From Chanos chanos (lineage: Eukaryota; Chordata; Actinopteri; Gonorynchiformes; Chanidae): a stretch of 64,000 bases of DNA. The DNA is taken from positions 4,749,298-4,813,297 of the forward strand of contig NC_044508.1 in the NCBI RefSeq assembly GCF_902362185.1, read 5' to 3'. Shown piece after piece: positions 25,915-36,535 of the stretch. The stretch's first letter is position 1, and the number at the start of each line of letters is the position of its first letter. Made by a program: the position numbers and the translations under genes. The notes under the pieces were generated by a model. It ran no database searches. It had not been told where the DNA came from and was given only the letters and a program-made list of their open reading frames with translations.

Positions 25915-26394
25915 ATGGAACTCGTAGTTAAACTTCTGACCGGGGAGTCAAAGCCGTTGTCTGTTCTCCCAAACACTTCGGTCGGTCAGCTGAAGAGCCT
26001 CATCCAACAACACGTTATTAACGAGCCGCCATCGAGACAAAAACTTTCGATCAAAAACGGGCACGTCATCAATCTCGACAACGACTGTAAATCTGTCAGT
26101 GAGTACGGTCTGACGTCTGGAAGTGTTGTGATGCTCTTGATCTTGACCAATCCTGCGCCCGTTCAGGTGTTCCTCAGGAACGAGAAGGGGCAAACACACA
26201 CGTACGACATCTCTCCTGGTGAGACGGTATCTCGGTTTAAACAGAAGGTCTACAACAAAGAGAGAGTTCCAGTGGACCAGCAGAGGCTGGTTTATGGTGG
26301 CAGGCAGCTTGAGGATGAAAGAAAACTGGAAGACTATCACATCGGAGCCGGATGTACCATCGACATGACGCTGCGACTCAGAGGTGGACGTTGA
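25915..26394 (+). CDS. isg15: ISG15-like protein, copy 1 (two ubiquitin-like domains)
   Basis: A 159-residue protein in one coding exon. Two ubiquitin-like folds (residues about 1-76 and 80-158) end in LRLRGG plus one extra Arg, so the precursor needs trimming by a USP18/DUB-type protease before conjugation. ISG15 is an interferon-induced modifier attached to target proteins by an E1/E2/E3 cascade (UBA7, UBE2L6, HERC-type ligases) and also acts free. A 5'-UTR intron runs from the donor after 25710 to the acceptor before 25895, twenty bases before the ATG. The gene is nearly identical to copy 2 over most of its length. The ATG at 25915 aligns exactly with the starts of the other copies. Confidence 0.93.
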   Translation: MELVVKLLTGESKPLSVLPNTSVGQLKSLIQQHVINEPPSRQKLSIKNGHVINLDNDCKSVSEYGLTSGSVVMLLILTNPAPVQVFLRNEKGQTHTYDISPGETVSRFKQKVYNKERVPVDQQRLVYGGRQLEDERKLEDYHIGAGCTIDMTLRLRGGR

Positions 26395-27560
26395 AGCAGC
26401 TATTCATTTGACAACAACAAAAAACTGTTCTCAGAAACTGTTCGTCAAATGTTCTATTACGTGTATATAATTTCTCTATTTGTCAGTTTGTCAATAACCT
26501 TTGCGTTAATACCTAGAGGTGTCTGTCAGTGTACGTAACATAAATTAACATATAAATGCCGTTGCAAGTTGTACAATGGCTGTTATACTTCATTCTTTAC
26601 AAGACCTTGTTTGCATAACGCTGTTATGACAATGTTGTTCAAGAAACTCAAATGTGATTATTTTGAATTATTGCAAGTAATTATGTGTATACTATTTTCC
26701 AAATCATTCTTTATACCTGTAATTGTCACAAAATGTACTGCAATGTATGTTAACGGTAATTAAATTCTATGTCACACCTACTGAACTCATGCACTCCTGT
26801 GATCACTTATCTGTGGTCTGTTTTTCTTCTTTTTTTTAAATACGAGCGAGGGTATTTTCAGTTTTGCTGAAAAACATGATAACCTTGGTAAAGTCAAATG
26901 TATCTTTGACGCGTCTCGTACCATGTCAAGTCAAACGTATCTTTCTGCTGAAAGGACGTGTTAATAAAACAGTTACACGCGGTTTGTATATTACGGGGGT
27001 GTTTCGTTTTGTTTCTGTGAGAAGGAAGTGATGCACTGAGGAACAAATTTGGCGCGGAGATTTGTCTTCCTTGTCTAATATTTCTCGTGGAGAATGTTCT
27101 TATTGCCAATAGAGAAAAGTTGTGGCCACACAGAAGTTAAGAGCTCACAAGGGTCAAAATCCATTAACAGTTACAATCTAAAATAGAGGCGTGTTGTAAA
27201 CATAAGCATACCAGTTACATTGATGATTAAGCCAATAACAATACTTATCATGTAATGACATATGAGGTATCTAGGCAGACAAAAGTCATACAACCAGTCA
27301 GGATGTTTCTAAGTTTATCAGTTCCTTAAGTGGCTGTGTTCTGCCCAGTAACAATTAGTTGTATAGGGAAAAACGTGATTAACTTTTCTCACTCTTAACC
27401 AGACTCTGTCCTCAGATGCACTCTACACAAGGGGCTTTTCATACCAGTTTGAACCAGTTGTAACAATTACAGACTCATCCACAGCAGAGCAAGTGTCTGA
27501 TTACCCTGGCCTTGGACACTAAGAAAAAAAGTTTACAAACTAAGATGTCTGAATAGATAG
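26395..27560. other. 3' flank of isg15 copy 1
   Basis: No gene was seen. About 26811-26990 aligns closely with 29905-30000 downstream of copy 2 (shared TCTGTGGTCTGTTTTTCTTC and GATAACCTTGGTAAAGTCA), so copy 2 lacks the roughly 360 bases in between. This segment is part of the duplicated unit. Confidence 0.55.
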
Positions 27561-27568
27561 GAGAGAAT

Positions 27569-27600
<32 letters not shown>

Positions 27601-27716
27601 AATTTTCAGTTGAAGATGAGACATCTTATAATCCATATCAAACTCTGTCAAATGACATGTTCTGTTCAGTCCCTGCTCTGACAATTAACTCATTCAATTC
27701 ATTCCAAGAGCTCTCA
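27561..27716. repeat. (GA)n run plus dispersed repeat, copy B
   Basis: Same-strand relative of the element at 7776-8030 in the sgsm1 intron: a GA tract, then TTCAGTTGAAGATGAGACAT, AATCCATATCAAACTC, TGTTCTGTTCAGTCCC and ATTCCAAGAGCTCT in the same order. It is slightly shorter because the internal A run of copy A is missing. Confidence 0.75.
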
Positions 27717-27883
27717 AATACACAATGCACAACAAAACACATGACACGTTTCATTATAAGGACCCATGCTGCTACCCTATCTACAAGAGACAGGTATTTT
27801 ATTGCATAGATATCATATTCTTGTGAGGTGACAACACTAATCCACTCTTTGATTTGTTCCACATTTGATAACTAAGCTTGTTG

Positions 27884-27975
27884 GATGACACAGCCATAGA
27901 GAGGGGAATGTGTGGAGGAACTACGTCAGCGTGCCAAGATCACAGTGGAAGAATTTACTCCTACTCCATCACCTT
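27884..27975 (+). pseudogene. Fossil of gatc exon 4
   Basis: The stretch GAGGAACTACGTCAGCGTGC and the following bases align with gatc exon 4 (22891-22994): in the best 40 bases about 35 match, and weaker similarity extends to both exon ends, with the splice donor replaced. It carries no open frame of its own and no other gatc exon was found beside it. The piece lies inside the isg15 array, about 3.8 kb downstream of the real gatc. It probably travelled with an isg15 unit when the array was duplicated. Confidence 0.82.
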
Positions 27976-28199
27976 GTATGTATCTCCACTATCTGAAGGT
28001 GACAGCCATAACCTTACCTGATAAGCAATCGCACGACAAAGGGATTTCACCCTGGAATCAATAAAGAATATGTATTTCAGCACATGCTCTGACAACACTC
28101 ACATGTTTATGACTGTTAAACAGAGAGAGAGCAGAAAATCAAATGTGAGCTCACAGGGGTGTTTAATCACAGTGAACCAGGATCAGCTGGTTTTGGGCT

Positions 28200-28545
28200 C
28201 TTTTATAAGAAATATACCAGGTTAACAGAATAATATTGGGGAGTGGAGGCGGGGGGGGGGGGTGTCTTTTGAAGAATTCCTTTATCTATATTGTGTTTTC
28301 TTGGGTTTGGGCATTTTAGTGCTGTAAATTTCCTCATAATCCCAGGGGTCATTGCTCTACAAGTGTTTGTACATCCCACTTCACTCTGTCTAAATCTAAG
28401 GCCAGCATACATACAGTATTTAATATATTTAAGAATCATTGATGAAAGTGAACTGCTTTGTGAAACGCTTACTGTCTGTAGTCTACAAAGGGCCAGTGGT
28501 GCAGTGGGCTAAAGTCTGCCTACTTCTGTCAGCTCCTAACTGAAA

Positions 28546-28576
<31 letters not shown>

Positions 28577-28745
28577 CACACACACACACAAAGGCTCTCA
28601 GTCAAATGGGATATTTTGCCACTACCCGCTCGTTTTTAAAAAAAATTATAATAATAAATTCCTATTCTTAGTTTTCACTGAGGGTGAAGAAGAAGCTCTC
28701 ATGACAAATAGGAGATGAGAATTGGAATTCACCCTTTAGAGTTTA
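28200..28745 (+). repeat. Duplicated segment, left copy
   Basis: This segment and 30002-30555 share AGAAATATACCAGGTTAACA, TTTCTTGGGTTTGGGCATTT and TACAAAGGGCCAGTGGTGCA in the same order, with only small gaps. It contains a poly(G) run (28252-28261) and a (CA)n run (28546-28590). The pair frames isg15 copy 2, so copy 2 lies between direct repeats. Confidence 0.88.
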
Positions 28746-28967
28746 GCTGTGCAAGTGAAAAGTGAAGAGAAAAATCTATCACCATTCTAGACCATTAATG
28801 ATATCGAACTAACGGCATCAGATCTGATCAGAAACCAGTCTGCACGTTCAATTTCTTTTAAGAAAAATTTAAGTTGTGATTAATACAGGGTGGTATTCGG
28901 GACTGGATAGACTGGTGTTGTCACTTGTGATCAGCTGTACTCCTGCAGTGCATTGTCACATCTAGAA

Positions 28968-29048
28968 TGAAAATTGAAAGTGTTTAGAATGAGAATGGAA
29001 AACGAAATGTAATGTATAGGCGGGGCCTAGTCTGACGTTGTATATAAA
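28968..29048 (+). promoter_or_regulatory. isg15 copy 2 promoter: two ISRE/IRF elements and TATA box
   Basis: ATGAAAATTGAAAGTG (28968-28983) and GGAAAACGAAATG (28997-29009), then GGCGGGGC and TATATAAA (29041-29048). It is homologous to the copy 1 promoter, but both IRF elements have drifted: the second has AAATG where copy 1 has the consensus AAACT. Weaker or altered interferon response is a reasonable inference. Confidence 0.82.
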
Positions 29049-29357
29049 CATCTAAGTGTGTGCCTCAGTGTTTCTTGAATGTTCAAAAGTCTGTAACTAC
29101 ATTACAGCTTCGTAACTCTAGGTAAAAGGCAACGCTTGAAAATTGCTCTTTCTTCGCAGAGGTAAGATCATATCCTTCTTCTTTTAAATCCCTTTTTTGA
29201 GTAAGCTCCAATTTTGAGTACATTAACTGCCACAACCTACTAGTAAAATAATTTAATGGCACGTTTTAAAAAAGACATCACTCTATGTTCTTCTGTGTGA
29301 CTTTCGTCATTATTTAAATGTCTGCATTTCTGACCAGGTCCTTAAACAGCCGCTGTG

Positions 29358-29858
29358 ATGGAACTTGTCATAAAACTTATGACTGGAGAGTCAAAGCCGT
29401 TGTCTGTTCTCCCAAACACTTCGGTCGGTCAGCTAAAGAGCCTCATCCAGCAACACGTTATTAACGAGCCGCCATCGAGACAAAAGCTTTCTATCAAAAA
29501 CGGACAAACCATAATTCTCGACAACGACTGTAAATCTGTGAGTGAGTACGGTCTGACGTCTGGAAGTGTTGTGATTCTCTTGATTTTGAGCAATCCTGCG
29601 CCCGTTCAGGTGTTCCTCAAGAACTTGACTGGAAAACAACAGACGTATGACATCTCTCCTGGTGAGACGGTATCTCAGTTTAAACAGAAGGTCTACAACA
29701 AAGAGAGAGTTCCAGTGGACCAGCAGAGGCTGGTTTATGGTGGCAAGCAGCTTGAGGATGGTGGGAAACTGGAAGACTACAACATCGGAGCTGGATGTAC
29801 CATCCACATGACGCTGCGACTCAGAGGTGGATGTTGCGTGAAGCAGCTATTCGTTTAA
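29358..29858 (+). CDS. isg15: ISG15-like protein, copy 2, with eight-residue C-terminal extension
   Basis: A 166-residue product in one coding exon, with a 5'-UTR intron (donor after 29161, acceptor before 29339). The two ubiquitin-like domains match copy 1 almost throughout, but the start of domain 2 reads [13 protein letters not shown], closer to ubiquitin's KTLTGK than the NEKGQT of copies 1 and 3. LRLRGG is followed by CCVKQLFV because a 4-base insertion relative to copy 1 removes the stop at that point. The extension would have to be cut off for conjugation, or the protein may act only unconjugated. The true ATG is at 29358; an in-frame GTG just before it is not a start. Confidence 0.92.
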   Translation: MELVIKLMTGESKPLSVLPNTSVGQLKSLIQQHVINEPPSRQKLSIKNGQTIILDNDCKSVSEYGLTSGSVVILLILSNPAPVQVFLKNLTGKQQTYDISPGETVSQFKQKVYNKERVPVDQQRLVYGGKQLEDGGKLEDYNIGAGCTIHMTLRLRGGCCVKQLFV

Positions 29859-30001
29859 CAACAACAACAACAACAACAAAAAATCTGTTCTCAAACTTTT
29901 CGTATCTGTGGTCTGTTTTTCTTCTTTTTTTTAATACGAGGGAAGGTATTTTCAGTTTTGTTGAAACACATGATAACCTTGGTAAAGTCAGATGTATCTT
30001 T

Positions 30002-30555
30002 AATTTAAAAGAAATATACCAGGTTAACAGAATAATATTGGGGGGGTGTCTTTTGAATGAATTCTTGTGTTTTCTTGGGTTTGGGCATTTTAGTGCTGTA
30101 AATTTCCTCATAATCCCAGGGGTCATTGTTTTACAAGTGTTTGTACATCCCACTTCACTCTGCCTAAATCTAAGTATTAAATATATTTAAGAATCATTGA
30201 TGAAAGTGAACTGCTTTGTGAAACGCTTACTGTCTGTAATCTACAAAGGGCCAGTGGTGCAGTGGGCTAAAGTCTGCCTCCTACTGTCAGCTCCTAACTG
30301 AGAACACACACACTCACACACAAAGGTTCACAGTCAAATGGGATACTTTTGCCAGCACCTACAGAGTTTCAGTGTCATTATAATTTTGTGAAAAAAGAAA
30401 AAGAAAGAAAGAAGGAAAGAAAGAAAGAAAGAAAGAAAGAAAGAGTAAAAGAAAGACTTCTTTCATTATAAATTCCCAGACTCCACTGAGGGTGAAGAGG
30501 AAGCTCTCATGACAAATGGGAGATGAGGATTGGAATTCACCCTTTAGAGTTTAGC
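30002..30555 (+). repeat. Duplicated segment, right copy
   Basis: Partner of 28200-28745, starting directly after the copy 2 3' flank. It carries an (AAAG)n run (about 30396-30445) that the left copy lacks, and ends in the CACCCTTTAGAGTTTAGC block also seen near 28727-28745. Confidence 0.88.
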
Positions 30556-30883
30556 TTCCTAAATGGAATTTCCCTTCATTTTTGCGAAGATGCAAAAAGG
30601 TACCTATCGTCTAAAACGCCTCATCTCATATTGATGAGGGAGAAATAGGAGAGCACTCTTAAGAGTCATGCTAAACCACAAGTCCTGCCAAAGCACTTCC
30701 TCTCCCCAAACCCTGCACCTCATCTCTGCAGCAGTTTTCACCTTGTTGCATCATTCTTCTCATGTAAACAGATAATTCGTTACAATAACAGAGATATGAA
30801 ACTTCTGTGCTAACATACATATGTTGGATGATAGACACACCCTTCTCATCAATTTTTCATAAGCAAAGTTGGGCACTGTCCCT

Positions 30884-30893
30884 GGAATTCCCC
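30884..30893 (-). promoter_or_regulatory. kappaB-like site upstream of relic promoter 1
   Basis: The minus strand reads GGGGAATTCC, which fits the NF-kappaB consensus GGGRNWYYCC. Equivalent sites occur at 33373-33382 and 36526-36535, each in a similar block about 450-500 bases upstream of an isg15-type ISRE cluster. Confidence 0.5.
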
Positions 30894-31360
30894 GCCATAA
30901 TATCAACAGGATTTTGTCAATAGCCTGCAGCTGATCTTAATTCTAATTTGTTGTTCACTTTCTATCGACAAAAAAAAAATGTTTGTGTGTCCACACTAAG
31001 AATTCACGATCTGAATGTACGTCTGGGTTGACTTAAGGACTTCAGAATGAACTGCGTTAAGTGACACTACTGTGGCCACAGGTTTTGACCTCAAACAGAT
31101 GAACGACGAAACCACTTCCCCTTAGACTGAAACGGATGACGCAATACTTCAGAGCTCTAACTCCATTCAGAAACTAACTGTAAGAATTTAACTCCATGTT
31201 CAGGCTTATTACATATAAACATCCCCATGACCGCATAGTTAAGAACCGACACACCGTATTAGCACAAGAATGAACATCCATATTATAGCCCAGATTTGAA
31301 TAAACAGTTTTCATTTGTTTGTTATTCTCACGTGAGACATTGCCTTTTCATGCTACTGTA

Positions 31361-31435
31361 GCGGAAAGCTTTGAGAACGAAAGTGGAAATCTAATCTTGA
31401 TTGTGGAAGGTGTCGCCTATGAAACAAAGCTCGAG
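31361..31435 (+). promoter_or_regulatory. Relic isg15-type promoter 1, no gene downstream
   Basis: GCGGAAAGCTTTGAGAACGA, AAGTGGAAAT, ATCTTGATTGTGG and CCTATGAAACAAAGCTC align in order with the copy 3 promoter (36979-37075), including the position of the TATA box, which here reads CTATGAAA. The next 2 kb hold no ubiquitin-like coding sequence in any frame. It is either the remnant of a lost isg15 copy or an interferon-responsive element kept as an enhancer. Confidence 0.7.
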
Positions 31436-31449
31436 CGAAAGGTGCGTGT

Positions 31450-33330
31450 ATCTGAAGCAATAACCAACTGATGTTCGTTTTTTCGCGGGCACATAACTGG
31501 CCGCCTTCTTTCTAAACTGGTAAATATGATGGGGGGGGGGGGGGGTGGTATAGTGCATACTGGACCGTGTTTAGTGTATAACATGAATTGTGTGGTGTAT
31601 ATTGTACTGTTTGTTGTGTATTACTCTTCCGTCTTTCTGTCCCTGTACACATTTTCATGCTGTAGCATGGAAAGAATAAATAGGGATGATGAACCTTTGT
31701 CTTGTCTTATCTTTCCTTATCTTATCTCAGAGTGTTGTCAAGTTTGTTAGTATACCTGATACACTTGATCATTGCCAGATGTGAGCTACCTGTCATGGCT
31801 AATTTGTCATAATTCTAGCATGTTCGAAGGAGTATACCAATGATTGTTTTTGGGAAAGCATTCTAAATTTCAGATGAGATGTGACTATTAACATATAGAT
31901 TATGGACTTCTATATGGGCACCAGCCAGCTCTTTAACGTCACCTACCAGATAGAGCATGTGTTTAACTGATCAAACCAATTGATAAACTGATAATGAGTC
32001 AGTCAGTCAAATAGAGTCAGGGCTCCGGTGATTGGAGAATTTGGTGTTGGTTTAGTTCTCGTTTGGGGGACAGAATTAGAGCATAAGCTCTAAGGACGTG
32101 AAGAGACTCACAGGTTCTCATACATTGGCATTTCCCTCTGATTGGTGGGTCTTGTTGGTATGCAATACAGAAGTTATGAAAGATTAAACAGGATGTATGA
32201 AAGGGGCGATAAATGTCATTCTACAGGAAATACTCTTTGCTTGTGAGGAAATATGTTTCAGTGTCATTGTTTACCAATCTAATTCCCAGCCTGGCATCTA
32301 GTTTTAAAGCCATCGGGCACCGCAGTCGTGATGAGGCGGCTGAGAACTGCAGATGTTTACACCATACTGAAACCACAGACTTCATGTGCATGCCTAGAGT
32401 TTATCTTCCCTATCATTTCACAGAAAACAAAACAAAGTTCTGAAGTGTTACATAGTGTCACAGAAGCTCTCAAGATACACAGTGGATTAATAAAATAAAT
32501 GAATATATGTATAGGATAACTGGTCAAAGCTTAGGATTTGACCCCTACACGATCCATGTTCTGGTTTATCTGTGGTTGTGCTGTCACACAACAAAATAAA
32601 AACGAATAAACAAACAAAATACAACTGATAAAATCATGTGATAGGAGGCTGCCACACCGTGCAATAATGAATCACAAGTTGTTGAAGCAGTGAAGTGTAA
32701 AAAGCGAGGGCCTGAAGAGTTTGGAACCATAACCTTGTGAGAACTTTTGTATATTGTATAAAATCAATAGAGTAAAGATACTTATTTAAAACAAAGCAAA
32801 AAAAAAACAAAACAATTGGCAAGCAAAACAAAACAAACAAACAAAAAAAAACACCACCCTCAGAGCTGAGATTCACCGACATTAGACATAAGGGCTGACG
32901 TTGTTTTTTGGGGTTTTTTTGATCAGCCATCTTGCATCTCCTGGGAGACGTTATGAGAACCGGCATTCCCCTTTTTAGCAGAATGAGTCACGTCCTGTCA
33001 TTTCTGCAGCTTGAGGGTGAAAGGCACAAACCTTCCAAAACAGAAGCAATCTCAGAGGCAAACAGGGACCCGTGCCACTCTGTGCAGTGTTGCTAAATAC
33101 TACCCCTGTCATAACATGTCCTTTCTTAGTATTTTACTGTCCGGTTTGTGTCATCTTTTTTGCATCATTTATGACATTTAAAAGCTTATTAATGTAGGGG
33201 AAATCAGATCTGCAAGCTTAGCATTAACATGCAGTTATGTTCACTTTATCTTGACCTTTGAATTGTTTTGCTCTTTTGATGAAAAGCAGGAACAGTTGGC
33301 ATACCAATGAAATGGTGTAATCATACAATG
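31450..33330. other. Intergenic stretch inside the isg15 array
   Basis: No gene was recognised. It contains a G run (about 31531-31545), a CTTGTCTTATCTTTCCTTAT run near 31701, and A-rich tracts near 32801-32850. Open frames here are short and show no known domain. Confidence 0.5.
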
Positions 33331-33372
33331 CACTTATGCGCACAGGTATGTCTGACGTAGGCTACTTTACCA

Positions 33373-33382
33373 GGAATTCCCC
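33373..33382 (-). promoter_or_regulatory. kappaB-like site upstream of relic promoter 2
   Basis: The minus strand reads GGGGAATTCC. The surrounding block (CCAGGAATTCCCCCGTCGTA) corresponds to those at 30884 and 36526. Confidence 0.5.
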
Positions 33383-33852
33383 CGTCGTAAAATCAGATAG
33401 AGTTTCATTATCCTGCAATTGCTCTTGTCTCTTGTTTGCTTTTCCATATTTCTTAAATAAACAAACAGAAAGTTTACGACTATACACAAAAGGGTGATCA
33501 AGAAGTAAAGTAAAGGACTTCAGTGTTCAGTTTAAGGCTTGATCTCAAAGCCTACACGTTCCACAACAAAACCATCCCACAATGCAAAACCAATGCAAAA
33601 AAAACAAAAAACAACAACAAAGAAAACAAATTAAAAAAAAAAATCATGTATTTCTACAGTCAGTTTGCAAGCACAATACAAATAAACACTGTGTATTCAT
33701 GACTCTGTTTCCTAACAACTGACAGGGTTACTTTACAGATAAACAAGCAGACACACTTGTGGTGGCCAGGCACGCGGAGCGTTTGTAACTGTAGTGTGTT
33801 GACATGTGTGATCAGCTTATCTTTTGACTGAGGCAGTGCTGTCCAGTTATCT

Positions 33853-33945
33853 CTGAAATGGAGAGAGAAAGCGTTCAGTAAAGAGAATCGAAAATAAACC
33901 CTGATTGTAGTGGAGGGATGCAGATCGATAATGTAGTATAACACC
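33853..33945 (+). promoter_or_regulatory. Relic isg15-type promoter 2, no gene downstream
   Basis: GAAATGGAGAGAGAAAGCGT, AAAGAGAATCGAAAATAA and CTGATTGTAGTGGAGGG align in order with the copy 3 promoter GGAATGGAAACCGAAAGCGC region. Upstream, GAGGCAGTGCTG matches GGGGCAGTGCCTG before copy 3. The TATA position is degraded. No ubiquitin-like reading frame follows before copy 3. Confidence 0.65.
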
Positions 33946-33999
33946 AGCTTCGGTCTGACTTATAAAATTAGTACATTACTTAGCAATTTTGACAGCTTG

Positions 34000-36050
34000 T
34001 ATAGTACCACAAACGTCCAAACTGACTGTTCTCTCTTACTTACTCTCTGACTTACAGGTGGTTGAAGCTCAAGACAGACACCTTTCAGACACCTTTAATT
34101 TATCTACAATTAAACAAAAATATGTGTGTATGTATCTGTTGACCAAATTTGCTAAAGATATATTGTTATATCACCGTAACAGAATGGGGTTTGCACGGGC
34201 AATCCAACTTACTCCTTTTGGATTGTTTTAAACCTCTGACGCCTGAAATAGCAATATTTCCTGTGATTGTTTTTAAAAACTATCGCCCGCCCCTTTGTGA
34301 ATCACATGCATGTGCAGTGTCAAGGCCTCTGCTGATTTACCCTTAGTCTGTGTTAAAATGTGTGCGTTTGAGTTCTGCTGTTTTTCGTCGCTGCCCACTC
34401 AGGCTCAGAGGTTTTTGTACTGTGGCGGTTTGTATTGCGGTTTCATGAAAGGAAACAAACTGGAACTGCTGTGAGACAACTGCCTCTGGCCCAGTGTTGA
34501 CACTAACATCAAATAATGTGCATGTTTAGTCTCAGCAGTAGTTCAGCTTCACGTGACCGTTGTCGTCTGGAGAGATGCCTTTGAACATGACATACATCTA
34601 GGGCTGACGTTAGTGTATTATATCACTGAAGATAATTAAATAAAATGTATTTTTAACTCCACTTTTTGTCTGGTGTTTGATCTCTGCATGCGATGTTTAA
34701 AGTTTCTTTACATCATGTCCTAAGAATTCAGAACTGAAAGGGGTGTGGTTATCAACCAATAAACCTGAAACTGGTTATAATAGTGCCCTATTTTGAGAAA
34801 CTGAAAGCAATAAGTACGTCATTAATTCTGTTAACAGCTTTCTGTTGACGGCTTTCTTGCAATTATAGTTAGTTATGAAAGTCTACATGTGTTTGTGCAA
34901 TGTGGATAATGGTAAAACAAAAGAAAACGAAACAAAACAAAACAACAACAACAACATCAACATCAACAACAAAAACATATCACTATCTCCAAAACCGAAA
35001 TGATCCATTATTTTGGTAATACATAAACAATACATTTTCAATTCTGTTGTTACACCCTATCGCCTTTCACATCTATTTAATATCATGGCCACCACAAATC
35101 AAACCATCTCCCACGAACAGTGAAGAATAGTTATAGTAACAGTAGCGTGTCATCTCTGGAGATGTTCAAAGTTCCCCTTGAGGGCGGGACCTTTTCCGGG
35201 CCGGAGAGTGGGACAAGCAGAGACCTCTCTGACAGCCCTTCACTGGTACATCCTTTACACACCGAAAACAAGGTTCTTCCACAGGTTTGAGGAGTTACCA
35301 TGGTGATGAGCAGCAGAATGCTAGACACTGGGGCAACATGATTAGATTGTGGCATCGTGGTCGAGTGCACCTGCTCACCTGACCCAGCACGTCTCAGTAC
35401 AGTGCCCGTGTATCTCCGAGTGCTCGTTAAAAATAATAAACATTAACTACATACACGCAACCGTGATCACTTAAGAGACACACAGTGTCACAGTTCAAAG
35501 GCGAACTCCTCGCTATCTAACGCTATACTGAGCAGTCAGCACAGACCTGAAGCAGACTGTAGTATCAGATCAGATTTCATATCCCTCATAGGGATGAATT
35601 TTAGACTCATCCTCAAGCTGTTCAAAACAGAGAGTGATATGGTTCGTACCATATCAGGCCACGAAACTGACGCCTTTGACATGACCGTGCTGAGAAATGG
35701 GCCACTTTTAAAACCTTCCTCAGAAAACCACACAGGTTTATTTGGTCAGACTGGAGAATGCGATGTGATGTGAAAAAAGGTTCAGTAGATTTGTCCAAAC
35801 AGTATTCAGGCATAGCTCTCACAGATCATTATGTAACAGGGCTGTGACGTCAAATCTTGCTGTGTAATGAAAGCAGTGCCGTTCCCCGCATTTCACAGAA
35901 ACGCCATCTAGTGGTGGCACTATGCCACAATCACTTGAAACTTTGTGTTACCCTAGTTTCCGTCAAAGGATTTAAATTATTTTCATTTGTGAGTAAGAAT
36001 TAATAACCGAGAGTTATACTATAAACACCAGTATAACAATTATTTCCTGT
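34000..36050. other. Intergenic stretch inside the isg15 array
   Basis: No gene was recognised. One isolated GAAACTGAAAG (34797-34807) matches an IRF element but lacks the array's paired arrangement. Short AAC and AAAAC runs occur near 34930-34975. Confidence 0.45.
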
Positions 36051-36525
36051 GTAGAGTGGTTCATTATTAAGCAAATATTTTGCCGTTTACGATGGTGAAG
36101 CTGTCTGAATGAATGTGAGATGTGGACTGGAACTCCTCTTTTAGTGTTTGCTTCTCTGTGGAGCATGACTTGTCATGTTTGCACTGTCGGCGTTAATGTG
36201 AATTGTCTTTAAAAACGGTTCATTATTGATCTGTCAGAACACAAACAGAAGTAAATATTAAGCACTCCTAACTTTGACACTGCACTTCTTTTCTCAAAGC
36301 TTTGCGGTTTATCTCACCTTGTGTTTCACTGTCTTGCATCAGTCATAGCACTTAAAGGAACGTTTCTGTGTATGAAGAGTTCAAAAACTCTTTAATCGCT
36401 TACAAGTGTCTTCATTTTAAAAATGAAAAGTCGACACACCCCACATCTATGAAATGCTTATATGGATGACGAATCAAAACAACCTGAGCAAAGGTGTGTT
36501 TGACGTCGACTACCACAGACTACGT

Positions 36526-36535
36526 GGGATTCCCC
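36526..36535 (+). promoter_or_regulatory. kappaB-like site upstream of isg15 copy 3
   Basis: GGGATTCCCC fits GGGRNWYYCC and lies about 450 bases upstream of the copy 3 ISRE pair, in a block shared with the two relic units. Confidence 0.5.

Noticed and set aside
25948-26340. 130-residue minus-strand frame over isg15 copy 1, with a similar one over copy 2
   Set aside because: The antisense frame is kept only because the two copies are near-identical in sequence.
28081-28160. gatc exon 5 fossil following the exon 4 fossil
   Set aside because: AGAGAGAGAGCAGAAAA resembles it only through AG-rich sequence; not convincing.
34797-34807. Isolated IRF-like GAAACTGAAAG as a third relic promoter
   Set aside because: Lacks the paired spacing, the GC element and flanking similarity seen in the other units.
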